64,000 nucleotides of DNA from Flavobacterium sp. SH_e (lineage in GTDB: Bacteria; Bacteroidota; Bacteroidia; Flavobacteriales; Flavobacteriaceae): assembly GCF_025717045.1 (NCBI RefSeq), contig NZ_JAOVZN010000006.1:460269-524268 (forward strand), given 5' to 3'. The position numbers were made by a program, and so were the translations under genes. This document shows positions 7,939 to 17,861 of the stretch, piece after piece; within the stretch, counting starts at the first letter, position 1; each line of letters starts with the position of its first letter. Under the pieces are notes generated by a model. It worked only from the letters and a program-made list of their open reading frames with translations. It did no database searches and was not told the origin of the DNA.

Positions 7939-9330
7939 TTATTTCAATAAGTCTAAAACTAATGATGGAAATAAACCTAATGCAATGTTTAAAATAATTG
8001 ATACCACAGCCGTAGCATAAATAAGGAATGGTTTTCCTGTTCTTTCTTGATTAGGCTCTTTAGAATACATTGCGATGATCAGTTTGAAATAATATCCAAC
8101 ACTAATAATAGAGTTGATTACAGCAACGATTACTAAACCAATGTATCCTGCTTGAATAGTTTGATTGAACAAGAATAATTTAGCAAAGAATCCAGAGAAA
8201 ATAGGAATACCTGCCATTGATAATAATGAAGCTGTAAGAACTGCAGCCAATAGCGGATTTGTTTTTCCTAAACCGTGGAAGTTTGTAATATCTTCATTAT
8301 CTTGATCTCTGCAAACATATAAGATTACACTAAAAGCTGCGATCCCTGCCAATGCATAAGCAGCAGTATAATATAATAGAACTCCAGCAGAAGCAGAAAC
8401 AGTCAATAATGTCATTAACATGAAACCTGCATGAGAGATTCCTGAGAAAGCAAGCATACGTTTTACGTTTACTTGTCTTAATGCCATAATATTACCTACA
8501 GACATTGAAGCGATAGAGATAATAACTACAATAACTTCAAACGTATGTAAAAGATCTTGGTTTTCTAAAGAAGAAATCACGTTCATTCCAGAAATCAACT
8601 TAAATAAAGTTGCAATAGCTACTACTTTTGCTAAAGTACTCATTAAAGCTGTTGTTAGAGCTGGAGAACCTTCGTACACGTCTGGAGCCCAGAAGTGGAA
8701 AGGAACAGCCGCAACTTTAAATAACATTCCGATAATCATTAAAATTAATCCAATAGGAAACCAGATTGGTAATTCTGCAGATAAAGCGCTTTCGTGAATT
8801 TCACTGATATCAAAAGTTCCCATTGCTCCGTAAATCAAACAGATTCCGAATAAGATAATTCCAGAAGCAAAAGATCCCATTAAGAAATATTTCATACCTG
8901 CTTCGTTACTCTTTATATTCAAACGGTCGCTAGCAGCTAAAACATATAATGCAATAGACAAGATTTCGATTCCTAAGAAGAACATGGCTAAGTTTCCAAA
9001 AGAAACCATCGCTACAGCTCCAGCTAGTAAGAAAACTTTAATAGCAACATAATCAGAAATCTTAGTTGGATGATTTTGGTAAAAATTATGACTTAATGCT
9101 ACAAGGAAAATAGTCAAAACGATAAACAATGATGAAAAAGCTGTAGAAAACTTACTCACTGCTATCATGTTGTTGTAATAACTTTGTTCTGCTCCAAATT
9201 CACAGTAATTAAGTGCCAATACGCCTAATAAACCCAAAATGGTAATAGGAACGATCGCCTTTCTTAAATTAAGAATTTCAAACAATAGGCAGAAAATACC
9301 CAATCCTGTTATAGCTATTAATGTATTCAT
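7939..9330 (-). CDS. nuoN: NADH-quinone oxidoreductase subunit N
   Basis: Membrane antiporter-like subunit of complex I, 463 residues with about 14 predicted transmembrane helices. It belongs to the proton-translocating ND2/ND4/ND5 family. Conserved features include the charged VPFHFWAPDVYEGSP segment and the LRQVNVKRMLAFSGISHAG region carrying the broken-helix lysine pathway. It is the last gene of the operon and follows nuoM by 66 bp; the terminator comes immediately after. Proton pumping is coupled to quinone reduction in the peripheral arm. Confidence 0.96.
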   Translation of the reverse strand: MNTLIAITGLGIFCLLFEILNLRKAIVPITILGLLGVLALNYCEFGAEQSYYNNMIAVSKFSTAFSSLFIVLTIFLVALSHNFYQNHPTKISDYVAIKVFLLAGAVAMVSFGNLAMFFLGIEILSIALYVLAASDRLNIKSNEAGMKYFLMGSFASGIILFGICLIYGAMGTFDISEIHESALSAELPIWFPIGLILMIIGMLFKVAAVPFHFWAPDVYEGSPALTTALMSTLAKVVAIATLFKLISGMNVISSLENQDLLHTFEVIVVIISIASMSVGNIMALRQVNVKRMLAFSGISHAGFMLMTLLTVSASAGVLLYYTAAYALAGIAAFSVILYVCRDQDNEDITNFHGLGKTNPLLAAVLTASLLSMAGIPIFSGFFAKLFLFNQTIQAGYIGLVIVAVINSIISVGYYFKLIIAMYSKEPNQERTGKPFLIYATAVVSIILNIALGLFPSLVLDLLK

Positions 9331-9396
9331 TTTTATCTTTTTGATTTAGGATTTCAATTTTAAGCTTAAATCCTAATTTATTTTTTGTTTAAAATA

Positions 9397-10836
9397 TTAG
9401 TTCTTATTGATAACTTGTAAAATGTTTTCCAAGCTTGGTGTAATCAAATCTGTGATTGGTTTTGGATAGAAACCAAAGAATAATAAAACTGCAATGATTA
9501 CAGCAAATGAAATTCCTTCGTTTAGCGTAACATCTGCAAAAGCTTTAGAATTAGTTTCTCCTAACATTACATGCTGGAACATTCTTAACATATAGTAAGC
9601 ACCTAGAATAATAGTAGTACCGCCAAGAATAGCAAACCAGATATTGATTTGAGATAAACTGTATAATACTGTAAACTCTCCAACAAAATTAAATGTGCTT
9701 GGTAATGCAACAGAAGCTAATACTAAGATTAAAAACATCGATGTGAATTTTGGAGATTGAGCACGGATTCCGCCCATTTCGCCAATTTCTCTAGTTTCGT
9801 ATCTTCTGAAAATTACTTCAGCAGCAAAGAACAATCCCACTACAACAAAACCGTGAGCGATCATTTGCATAACTGAACCTCTAAAACCATCAAGAGTCAA
9901 AGTGTAAGATCCAGCAGCAATTAATCCAACGTGAGCAAGAGAAGAATAAGCTAATAGTTTTTTCAAGTCTTTTTGTCTCAACGCTACAATTGAACCATAG
10001 ATTACACCTGCAATTCCTAAAGCAATAAAAATATGCATGTATTCTTTAGCTGCGATTGGAGCAAGTGGCAATTGCCAACGAAGTACGCTGTACAATCCCA
10101 TTTTTAGCATGATACCAGATAAAAGCATTGTTCCAACAGTTGGTGCTTTTTGGTATACATTTGCTTGCCAAGTGTGGAAAGGAATAATTGGAATTTTGAT
10201 AGCATAAGCTAAGAAGAAAGCCAAGAAAATCCAGAATTGCTCGCAAGCAGATAAGTTTACTTTGTACAAATCTTCGATTAAGAAAGAACCAGCTTTTGTG
10301 TATAAGTAAATAAAAGCAGTCAACATGAATAACGAACCTGCAAGTGTATAAATAAAGAATTTAACCACTGCTTTTCTGCGTTCTTCAGCATCGCCATTAC
10401 CCCAAATCAAAGCAATAAAGTAGATTGGAATAAGTGCTAACTCCCAGAAAATGTAGTATAAAAGACCGTCAGCTGCTAAGAAAGTTCCCGCCATAGCAAA
10501 AGCCATAAACAAGATTAATCCATAAAAGCCTTTTGCATTTTTATATTCATTTCCAAAAGAAGAAAATATAATAATCGGAGTTAAAGCTACGGTTAATAAA
10601 ACCATTGCAAGCCCAAGCCCGTCACCATTTAAAGTGAAAGAAATTTTTGGCTGATTGATCCAGCTGTTGATTACGCTGATATTTTCGCCAGCATTGTAAT
10701 TATTCAATAATACAATTGAACATCCTAAAGCTGCTAAACTAAATAATAAAGCAACTTTTGAAGCTAGTTTGTCACCAGAAAAATAAGTGGCAAATGCACC
10801 AATTAAAAGTATAATTAATATAGTAGAAACGTTCAT
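9397..10836 (-). CDS. nuoM: NADH-quinone oxidoreductase subunit M
   Basis: Antiporter-like membrane subunit (479 residues, ND4 type). Diagnostic segments are FWELALIPIYFIALIWG with the key TM5 glutamate, AIKIPIIPFHTWQANVYQKAPT, and LRQKDLKKLLAYSSLAHVGLI. It forms one of the three proton channels of complex I between NuoL and NuoN. Gene order L-M-N is the usual one. It starts 10 bp after the nuoL stop. Confidence 0.96.
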   Translation of the reverse strand: MNVSTILIILLIGAFATYFSGDKLASKVALLFSLAALGCSIVLLNNYNAGENISVINSWINQPKISFTLNGDGLGLAMVLLTVALTPIIIFSSFGNEYKNAKGFYGLILFMAFAMAGTFLAADGLLYYIFWELALIPIYFIALIWGNGDAEERRKAVVKFFIYTLAGSLFMLTAFIYLYTKAGSFLIEDLYKVNLSACEQFWIFLAFFLAYAIKIPIIPFHTWQANVYQKAPTVGTMLLSGIMLKMGLYSVLRWQLPLAPIAAKEYMHIFIALGIAGVIYGSIVALRQKDLKKLLAYSSLAHVGLIAAGSYTLTLDGFRGSVMQMIAHGFVVVGLFFAAEVIFRRYETREIGEMGGIRAQSPKFTSMFLILVLASVALPSTFNFVGEFTVLYSLSQINIWFAILGGTTIILGAYYMLRMFQHVMLGETNSKAFADVTLNEGISFAVIIAVLLFFGFYPKPITDLITPSLENILQVINKN

Positions 10837-10846
10837 AGTAATAATA

Positions 10847-12730
10847 TTATTGAGCTAAAAATATATAGGAAACAATTGCGCAAAGTCCTAAAACAAAAAC
10901 AAATAGATATAATCCTATACTTCCGGTTTGTAATTTTTTTCCTTGAAAAGCAATTTCGTTTGCTATTTTACCTAATCCAAAAACAAGAGCAGATAATCCA
11001 GTTTCGATATAATCTCTAAAGAATTTAGATAAACTGTTAATTGGTTGTACAAATACTGCATCGTAAACTTCGTCTACATAATATTTGTTGTATAATACTT
11101 TGGCGAAACCAGTAATATTTTCATCAGCCTCTGGAACATTATCTTGTTTAAAGTATTTTACGTAAGCAATTAAAATTCCTAGTAAACATCCTAATACTGC
11201 AACTCCCATTAAAGTGTATTCTGTTGTGCCTAAATGATGTTCTTCGCCTGCCACTTTTGTGAAAAGAGGAGCAAGGTAACCATTTAACCAGCTGTTTCCA
11301 GGTAAACTAATTAATCCGCCAAAAGTTGCTAAAATAGCTAAGATGATAAGCGGAATAGTAATTAATGAACCACTTTCGTGTAAATGGTGTTTTTGCTCTT
11401 CAGTTCCTCTAAATTCTTTGAAGAAAGTTAAGAACATTAAACGGAACATATAGAAAGCTGTCATAATTGAAGCAACTGATCCAACAACATATAAAGGAAT
11501 ACTGTGGTGGAAAGCAGTCATTAAAATTTCGTCTTTAGAGAAGAAACCTGAAAGTAAAGGAAACCCTGAAATTGCCAATGAAGAAATCAACATGGTCCAG
11601 AAAGTGATTGGCATTGCTTTACGCAATCCGCCCATATTACGCATATCTTGTTCTCCGTGTAATCCGTGAATTACAGATCCAGATCCTAAGAATAAACAAG
11701 CTTTAAAGAAAGCGTGAGTGATTACGTGGAAAACTGCTACTTCATAAGCTCCAAATCCTAATGCTAAGAACATTAAACCTAATTGTGAAACTGTAGAGTA
11801 GGCCAATACTTTTTTGATATCGTTTTGAACTAATCCAATTGTAGCAGCAACTAATGAAGTGATTGCTCCAATAATTGCGATTACAGATTGAACATCTGTT
11901 GCAAGATCAAAAACAAAGTTTAATCTTGTTACCATAAAGATACCAGCAGTAACCATCGTAGCTGCGTGGATTAATGCAGAAACTGGAGTTGGTCCAGCCA
12001 TCGCATCAGGTAACCAAGTGTATAACGGAATTTGAGCAGATTTACCACAAGCTCCAATAAACAAGCATAAGGCAGCTAAAGAAAGTAATTGTAAATTTAA
12101 GTTAGTAGCTCCAGCAATTGCTGTTTTTAGAGTTGCATAATCTAATGTAGAGAACATCGTCCCGATGATGAACATTCCGATTAATAAACCTAAATCTCCA
12201 ATTCTGTTCATAATGAAAGCTTTTTTTGCAGCATCATTGTAATCTTGGTTTTTATGCCAGAATCCAATTAATAGGTAAGAACAAAGTCCAACACCTTCCC
12301 ATCCGATGAAAAGAACTAATAAGTTGCTTCCAATTACAAGTGTAATCATGAAGAATACGAATAGATTTAAATAGGCAAAAAACTTATGCATATTTTCATC
12401 ATCGTGCATGTAACTGATAGAGTATAAGTGAATCAAAGAACCAATTCCCGTTACGAAAAGTAACCAAAGAACAGATAATTGATCTAATAAAAATCCAAGG
12501 TTGATTTTTAAGTTGCTAATTTGAATCCAATCAAATAAAGTAACTTCAATTCCTTTTCCAGTTGAAGTTATTTGATTAAAAAGTAAAAGAGAAACAACAA
12601 AAGAAATCGCTACGGCAATAGTTCCGATTGCACCAGAAACTGTTTTTCCTAAGCTTTTTCCAAAAAAGACATTTACTAGAAAACCTAGTAAAGGAGTTAA
12701 AACTAAAATTAAAGCTAAATTGGTATCCAT
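10847..12730 (-). CDS. nuoL: NADH-quinone oxidoreductase subunit L
   Basis: The largest membrane subunit (627 residues, ND5 type). It has the conserved FIGWEGVGLCSYLLIGFW motif, IPLYTWLPDAMAGPTPVSALIHAATMV in the core and VQNDIKKVLAYSTVSQLGLM, followed by the extended C-terminal amphipathic helix region and a final anchoring helix. It is the distal proton channel of complex I and its lateral helix braces NuoM and NuoN. It lies 6 bp after nuoK, so is very likely co-transcribed with it. Confidence 0.97.
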   Translation of the reverse strand: MDTNLALILVLTPLLGFLVNVFFGKSLGKTVSGAIGTIAVAISFVVSLLLFNQITSTGKGIEVTLFDWIQISNLKINLGFLLDQLSVLWLLFVTGIGSLIHLYSISYMHDDENMHKFFAYLNLFVFFMITLVIGSNLLVLFIGWEGVGLCSYLLIGFWHKNQDYNDAAKKAFIMNRIGDLGLLIGMFIIGTMFSTLDYATLKTAIAGATNLNLQLLSLAALCLFIGACGKSAQIPLYTWLPDAMAGPTPVSALIHAATMVTAGIFMVTRLNFVFDLATDVQSVIAIIGAITSLVAATIGLVQNDIKKVLAYSTVSQLGLMFLALGFGAYEVAVFHVITHAFFKACLFLGSGSVIHGLHGEQDMRNMGGLRKAMPITFWTMLISSLAISGFPLLSGFFSKDEILMTAFHHSIPLYVVGSVASIMTAFYMFRLMFLTFFKEFRGTEEQKHHLHESGSLITIPLIILAILATFGGLISLPGNSWLNGYLAPLFTKVAGEEHHLGTTEYTLMGVAVLGCLLGILIAYVKYFKQDNVPEADENITGFAKVLYNKYYVDEVYDAVFVQPINSLSKFFRDYIETGLSALVFGLGKIANEIAFQGKKLQTGSIGLYLFVFVLGLCAIVSYIFLAQ

Positions 12731-12736
12731 TTCTGA

Positions 12737-13057
12737 TTATCCTTTTAAATTTTTTAAATTATCGATACTGATTGATCCGATATTTCTAAAGATAGAAACT
12801 AAAATGGCCAATCCTACCGCAACTTCGGCTGCAGCAACCGCCATCGAGAAGAACACAAAAACTTGTCCTTGTGCATCTTGATGATAAGTTGAAAAAGCAA
12901 CAAATAAAAGGTTTACCGCATTCAACATAATTTCGATAGACATGAAAACGATAATAGCATTTCGTCTGTACAATACACCAAAAATACCAATACAGAAAAG
13001 TACAACACTCAAAAAGATGTAGTTTTCAATACCTATTTGATTTAATATATTACCCAT
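12737..13057 (-). CDS. nuoK: NADH-quinone oxidoreductase subunit K
   Basis: A 106-residue, three-helix membrane subunit (ND4L type) with the two intramembrane glutamates in the segments [14 protein letters not shown] and [13 protein letters not shown], which are part of the proton path of complex I. Its start codon overlaps the nuoJ stop codon by one base, which suggests coupled translation. Confidence 0.96.
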   Translation of the reverse strand: MGNILNQIGIENYIFLSVVLFCIGIFGVLYRRNAIIVFMSIEIMLNAVNLLFVAFSTYHQDAQGQVFVFFSMAVAAAEVAVGLAILVSIFRNIGSISIDNLKNLKG

Positions 13058-13596
13058 TATTTATTTAATTTTTCTTTTTTAGACAATAGAACTGTTCCAA
13101 TCATAGCAACCAAAAGTAAGATTGAAGCAAATTCAAAAGGAACCATATACTCGTCCAATAAGATTTTACCTAAAACTTTAATTGATTGGAAATCTTCTCC
13201 AGTAGAATCGTATTCACCAACAATTGGTTTCGAATTAATAAAGATTGCAATTAAAACAATCAATATTAAACAGAAAGACACAATAGCGCCTAAACGTGTA
13301 ATTCTAGGACGGTGAACTTCTCGCTGTTCGTTTAGGTTCATCAACATGATGGTAAACAGGAACAGAATCATAATAGCTCCAGAGTAGACTATTATATGTA
13401 CAACAGCTAAGAACTGAGAATTTAATAGTAAATAATGACCAGCGATTGAAAAGAAACAAATTACCAAGTAGATGGCACTATGAATCGGGTTTCTGCTGAA
13501 AATAGTCAAGAAAGCAGTAATAACGGTAATAAACGCTAAAAAGCAAAAGATAACTTGAACAGTTGTTGCGTGTGCAAAATCAGGAATATGTATCAT
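13057..13596 (-). CDS. nuoJ: NADH-quinone oxidoreductase subunit J
   Basis: A 179-residue, five-helix ND6-type membrane subunit with [24 protein letters not shown] and [23 protein letters not shown], the latter including the pi-bulge helix that changes shape during turnover. It begins immediately after the nuoI stop and its stop overlaps the nuoK start. Confidence 0.96.
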   Translation of the reverse strand: MIHIPDFAHATTVQVIFCFLAFITVITAFLTIFSRNPIHSAIYLVICFFSIAGHYLLLNSQFLAVVHIIVYSGAIMILFLFTIMLMNLNEQREVHRPRITRLGAIVSFCLILIVLIAIFINSKPIVGEYDSTGEDFQSIKVLGKILLDEYMVPFEFASILLLVAMIGTVLLSKKEKLNK

Positions 13597-14142
13597 TTAG
13601 TTAGCGTTTTTAAGTTGAGCGTTTTTCAAAGCCATTTCTAAAGGCATTACTAATTTATCTTTCCCGAAAATGAAATCTTCTCTATTGTAATTAGCAGGAA
13701 CCAATACTTTAGATTCTGTTAAGTAAATAGCGTCTTTTGGACAAGCTTCTTCACATAAACCACAGAAAATACAACGAAGCATATTGATTTCGTAGATTTC
13801 TGCATATTTCTCTTCTCTATATAAGTGTTTTTCATCAGGCTTACGTTCTGCAGCTTTCATAGTGATCGCTTCAGCAGGGCATGATAATGCACACAATCCG
13901 CAAGCAGTACAGTTTTCACGGCCTTGCTCATCGCGTTTCAACATGTGCTGGCCACGGTAAACTGGACTCATTTCACGAACTTGCTCAGGGTAATGAATGG
14001 TAACTTTTTTTCTAAAAAGGTGTTTTACTGTAATAATCAGACCTTTTACAATCGCCACAAGATACAATCGTTCAACAAAAGACATGTCCTTATTTGACAC
14101 CACCTTTTTTCTACCCGATAATGATATAGTTTCTATTGACAT
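13597..14142 (-). CDS. nuoI: NADH-quinone oxidoreductase subunit I (2x[4Fe-4S])
   Basis: A 181-residue subunit joining the peripheral and membrane arms. It carries two 4Fe-4S motifs, CTACGLCALSCP (about residue 79) and CIFCGLCEEACP (about 124), the ligands of clusters N6a and N6b that pass electrons towards NuoB. The N-terminus includes an amphipathic helix (ERLYLVAIVKGLIITVKHLF) that lies on the membrane. The gene abuts nuoJ and lies 88 bp downstream of nuoH. Confidence 0.96.
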   Translation of the reverse strand: MSIETISLSGRKKVVSNKDMSFVERLYLVAIVKGLIITVKHLFRKKVTIHYPEQVREMSPVYRGQHMLKRDEQGRENCTACGLCALSCPAEAITMKAAERKPDEKHLYREEKYAEIYEINMLRCIFCGLCEEACPKDAIYLTESKVLVPANYNREDFIFGKDKLVMPLEMALKNAQLKNAN

Positions 14143-14230
14143 TTTTACTATTATAGTTTATGATTTACAATTTGAAATCAATCAAATTCAAAATCTATTT
14201 TGTTTTTTTATTTGAAGCTTTTTGTGGTTC

Positions 14231-15283
14231 TTAGAATCCTAAAGCTGCTGCAATTTCGTGTCTTAATATTACAATACCTGTAAGCATGATATTAACGATC
14301 GAAAGCGGAATTAAAATTCTCCAGCCTAAGTGCATTAATTGGTCATATCTAAATCTTGGAATTGTCCAACGTACCCACATATAGAAGAAAATGAAGAAAC
14401 ATATTTTTATAAATAATGCTCCAATTCCTAATAAGTTAGCTGTATTTACACCTACATTTTCTACCATCCATTGCATTCCTGGATAGTTGTAACCTCCAAA
14501 GAATAAAACAGAAATAATAGTAGAAGAGATAAACATACTTGCATATTCAGCAAATAAATAGAATCCCATTTTCATAGATGAATATTCTGTATGGTAACCT
14601 CCAATTAATTCGTTTTCACATTCTGCTAAATCGAAAGGAGTTCTGTTTGTTTCTGCAAATGAACAGATTAAGAAAATTAAGAACGATAACGGCTGATAGA
14701 AAACATTCCAGTTCATTCCTTGTTGCTGTAATGAGATTTCTTTTAAACTCATTGTTCCAGTCATCATCAATAAAGCGATTATTGATAATCCCATTGCAAC
14801 CTCGTAAGAAACCATTTGAGAAGCTGCACGAATAGCTCCCATTAAAGAGAATTTGTTGTTAGAAGCCCATCCACCAATCATGATACCGTAAACTCCAACA
14901 GAAAGAACGCCGAAAATGTATAATAAAGCAATGTTTACATCTGTAGCCTGAAGAATAATGTCTCGTCCAAAAAGGTGTAAACGATCTCCCCACGGAATTA
15001 CAGCACTAGTCATTAAAGCAGTACTCATTGCAATTGCAGGTCCAACTACGAATAAAAATCTATTTGGTGTGTTTGGGAAAAACTCTTCTTTGGAGAATAA
15101 TTTCATACCATCTGCAAGTGGTTGTAATAAACCTCCCCATCCAGCACGGTTTGGTCCAACACGATCCTGCAAGAAAGCAGCAACTTTACGTTCTGCCCAA
15201 GTAGAATACATCGCCATGATCATTGTTACCGCAAAAACGACAACAATAACAACACTTTTTTCTATAATAAATGCACTTTCCAT
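14231..15283 (-). CDS. nuoH: NADH-quinone oxidoreductase subunit H
   Basis: A 350-residue ND1-type membrane subunit that forms much of the quinone tunnel. Characteristic sequences are STWAERKVAAFLQDRVGPNR at the N-terminus, ASQMVSYEVAMGL, the glutamate-rich loop FAETNRTPFDLAECENELIGG, and WVRWTIPRFRYDQLMHLGW near the end. It is the usual length and lies 6 bp downstream of nuoG. Confidence 0.97.
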   Translation of the reverse strand: MESAFIIEKSVVIVVVFAVTMIMAMYSTWAERKVAAFLQDRVGPNRAGWGGLLQPLADGMKLFSKEEFFPNTPNRFLFVVGPAIAMSTALMTSAVIPWGDRLHLFGRDIILQATDVNIALLYIFGVLSVGVYGIMIGGWASNNKFSLMGAIRAASQMVSYEVAMGLSIIALLMMTGTMSLKEISLQQQGMNWNVFYQPLSFLIFLICSFAETNRTPFDLAECENELIGGYHTEYSSMKMGFYLFAEYASMFISSTIISVLFFGGYNYPGMQWMVENVGVNTANLLGIGALFIKICFFIFFYMWVRWTIPRFRYDQLMHLGWRILIPLSIVNIMLTGIVILRHEIAAALGF

Positions 15284-15289
15284 TTCTTA

Positions 15290-16318
15290 CTATTTTTGAT
15301 CTTTATCAGTTAATGGAATTGCAGCCATACTAATCTTTTTACGGTCAATATCTCTACCTAAAAGGATATTCTTTTCTGTATCGATTGTAACTTTCTCTAA
15401 TTTTTGAGTGTAGTTATTTTGGTTGATTACAGAATCTTTTTCAAATTCTCTTGGTCCTTCAATAACCCAGTCATTCACATCTTTATGATCAAAACGACAG
15501 CTGTTGCAGATGAATTCTTCTACTTCATGGTATTCGTCTTTACGACCAGTTACACGCTGAATTTCTCCACCAAACATCCAAACTGTAGTTTTACCGCAAC
15601 ATCCTGGAGTTGTACATTCTCTGTGTGCGTTATAAGGTTTATTAAACCAAACCCTTGATTTAAAACGGAAAGTTTTATCTGTTAAAGCTCCAACTGGACA
15701 AACGTCTATCATGTTTCCAGAGAATTCATTGTCGATAGCTTTAGAAATTCCAGTTGAAATATTAGCGTGATCACCACGATCTAATACTCCGTGAACTCTG
15801 TTGTCTGTCAATTGATCTGCAACTTGTACACATCTTTGGCATAAAATACAACGGTTCATGTGAAGTTGAATATTTGGACCGATATCTTCTGGTTCAAATG
15901 TTCTTTTCTCTTCAATATAGCGTGATTTTGGGTTTCCGTGCTCAAAACTTAAATTTTGAAGATCACATTCTCCCGCCTGATCACAAATTGGACAGTCTAA
16001 TGGGTGGTTAATTAATAAAAATTCTGTTACAGATTTACGCGCTTCGGTAACTCTGGCAGAAGATTTACTGTTTACTTCCATTCCGTCCATACATCCTGTT
16101 ACGCAAGATGCCATTAATTTTGGCATTGGTCTTGGATCAGCTTCACTACCTTTAGAAACTTCAACTAAACAACAACGACATTTTCCGCCGCTGCCTTTTA
16201 ATTTTGAGTAATAGCACATGGCTGGCGGCACCAAATCTCCACCAATCATACGTGCAGCCTGCAGGATTGTTGTTCCTGGCTCTACGTCTATACTTTGACC
16301 GTCTATGGTTACTTTCAT
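15290..16318 (-). CDS. nuoG: NADH-quinone oxidoreductase subunit G, short form without molybdopterin domain
   Basis: A 342-residue iron-sulfur subunit. It has the [2Fe-2S] cysteines C35, C47, C50 and C72; the His-Cys3 cluster motif H105, C109, C112, C118; and a 4Fe-4S set C157, C160, C163, C207. Extra cysteines (C235, C240, C241, C271, C274) suggest a further cluster. E. coli NuoG is about 900 residues because of a molybdopterin-oxidoreductase-like part, which is absent here. The frame ends cleanly 6 bp before nuoH with no remnant of that domain, so the short form is natural rather than a broken gene; short NuoG proteins are known in Bacteroidetes. Confidence 0.93.
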   Translation of the reverse strand: MKVTIDGQSIDVEPGTTILQAARMIGGDLVPPAMCYYSKLKGSGGKCRCCLVEVSKGSEADPRPMPKLMASCVTGCMDGMEVNSKSSARVTEARKSVTEFLLINHPLDCPICDQAGECDLQNLSFEHGNPKSRYIEEKRTFEPEDIGPNIQLHMNRCILCQRCVQVADQLTDNRVHGVLDRGDHANISTGISKAIDNEFSGNMIDVCPVGALTDKTFRFKSRVWFNKPYNAHRECTTPGCCGKTTVWMFGGEIQRVTGRKDEYHEVEEFICNSCRFDHKDVNDWVIEGPREFEKDSVINQNNYTQKLEKVTIDTEKNILLGRDIDRKKISMAAIPLTDKDQK

Positions 16319-16330
16319 CTCTATATTTTG

Positions 16331-16398
16331 TTTTTTTAGTTTCAGGTTTCACGTTTCAGGTTTTCACTTGAAACTAAAAAAACTTGAAACTTGAAACT
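16331..16398. repeat. GAAAC-word inverted repeat between nuoG and nuoF
   Basis: TTTAGTTTCAGGTTTC on the left faces CTTGAAACTAAAA and two more GAAACTTGAAAC words on the right. It is built from short degenerate direct words inverted around a loop, and shares its words with the odhB-sucA spacer (30693-30744). Confidence 0.55.
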
Positions 16399-16489
16399 AT
16401 TTTAAACTTTTTTGTTGAAAGTCGGAATATTGAAAAGAATTGCTGTCCTTTTTAACATTATGAACTTTATAACTTTCTTCTTTTTATTT

Positions 16490-17860
16490 TTATACGATTA
16501 CTTTACCGCCTACTAAATGCTTCACTTGTGAAAAAGGTTCAGCAACAAAGTGATCTCTATTTTTAATTTTTTCAGGGAAACGAACGTGATATTCGAATTC
16601 ATCTCTAAAGTGACGAATTGCTGCAGCTACTGGCCAAGAAGCGGCGTCACCAAGTGGACAGATTGTGTTACCCTCAATTTTACTTTGAATGCTCCACAAT
16701 AATTCAATATCTTCTTCACGGCCTTGACCGTTTTCAATTCTCCATAAGATTTTTTCTAACCATCCAGTTCCTTCACGGCAAGGAGTACATTGTCCGCAAG
16801 ATTCGTGGTGGTAGAAACGAGCAAAGTTCCAAGTGTTTCTTACGACACAAGCAGTATCGTTGTAAACAATAAATCCTCCAGAACCTAACATAGATCCAGT
16901 AGCAAAACCACCATCACTTAAAGATTCGTAAGTCATTAAACGGTCTTCGCCATTTGCTGTTTTGAAAATCAATTCAGCTGGTAAAATTGGCACAGAAGAA
17001 CCTCCTGGTACAAATGCCTTTAATGGACGGCTTGAAGACATTCCTCCTAAATATTCATCAGAATTCATGAATTCGTCTACACTTAAACCTAATTCAATTT
17101 CGTAAACACCAGGATTTTTAATGTGTCCTGAAGCAGAAATTAATTTAGTTCCAGTAGAACGTCCAATTCCAATTTTAGCATAATCATCACCAGAATTGTT
17201 TACAATCCAAGGCACAGTCGCAATTGTTTCAACATTGTTAACTACAGTTGGATTTGCCCAAAGACCAGAAACCGCTGGGAAAGGTGGTTTGATACGAGGA
17301 TTTCCTCTTTTACCTTCCAATGATTCGATTAATGCTGTTTCTTCTCCACAGATATAAGCTCCAGCTCCACAGTGTACGTGAAGTTCAAGATCATAACCTG
17401 TTCCTAATATATTTTTTCCTAACCATCCGGCAGCTTTTGCTTCGGCGATTGCTCTTTCTAAGATTTTGAAAACCCACATATATTCTCCACGGATGTAGAT
17501 ATAAGATAGGTTAGCGCCTAAAGCGTAGCTAGAAGTAATCATTCCTTCGATCAATAAGTGAGGAATATATTCCATCAAAAATCTATCTTTGAATGTTCCT
17601 GGCTCAGATTCGTCAGCGTTACAAACTAAGTGTCTTGGTCTTCCTGATTTTTTGTCAATAAAACTCCATTTCATTCCAGCAGGGAAACCTGCACCACCAC
17701 GACCACGTAATCCTGATTTTTTTACTTCTTCAGTAACTTCGTCTGGAGTAAGTGTTTTTAAAGCTTTTTCTACAGAAGCATAACCACCATTTTGGCGATA
17801 AACTTCGTAGGTTTTAATTCCAGGAATATTGATTTTATCTAATAATATTTTTTGTGACAT
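16490..17860 (-). CDS. nuoF: NADH-quinone oxidoreductase subunit F (NADH- and FMN-binding)
   Basis: A 456-residue flavoprotein that accepts hydride from NADH onto FMN. It contains the glycine-rich SGLRGRGGAGFPAGMKW (NADH/FMN site), CNADESEPGTFKDR, GAGAYICGEETALIESLEG and the 4Fe-4S motif CGQCTPCREGTGW for cluster N3. It is full length. The stop of nuoE lies 1 bp upstream, so the E-F pair is translated together, as expected for the NADH-oxidising module. Confidence 0.97.
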   Translation of the reverse strand: MSQKILLDKINIPGIKTYEVYRQNGGYASVEKALKTLTPDEVTEEVKKSGLRGRGGAGFPAGMKWSFIDKKSGRPRHLVCNADESEPGTFKDRFLMEYIPHLLIEGMITSSYALGANLSYIYIRGEYMWVFKILERAIAEAKAAGWLGKNILGTGYDLELHVHCGAGAYICGEETALIESLEGKRGNPRIKPPFPAVSGLWANPTVVNNVETIATVPWIVNNSGDDYAKIGIGRSTGTKLISASGHIKNPGVYEIELGLSVDEFMNSDEYLGGMSSSRPLKAFVPGGSSVPILPAELIFKTANGEDRLMTYESLSDGGFATGSMLGSGGFIVYNDTACVVRNTWNFARFYHHESCGQCTPCREGTGWLEKILWRIENGQGREEDIELLWSIQSKIEGNTICPLGDAASWPVAAAIRHFRDEFEYHVRFPEKIKNRDHFVAEPFSQVKHLVGGKVIV

Positions 17861-17861
17861 C

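Noticed and set aside
15290..16318. NuoG as a frameshifted or truncated pseudogene
   Set aside because: The stop lies 6 bp before nuoH, no remnant of the missing domain is present, and short NuoG is normal in this phylum.
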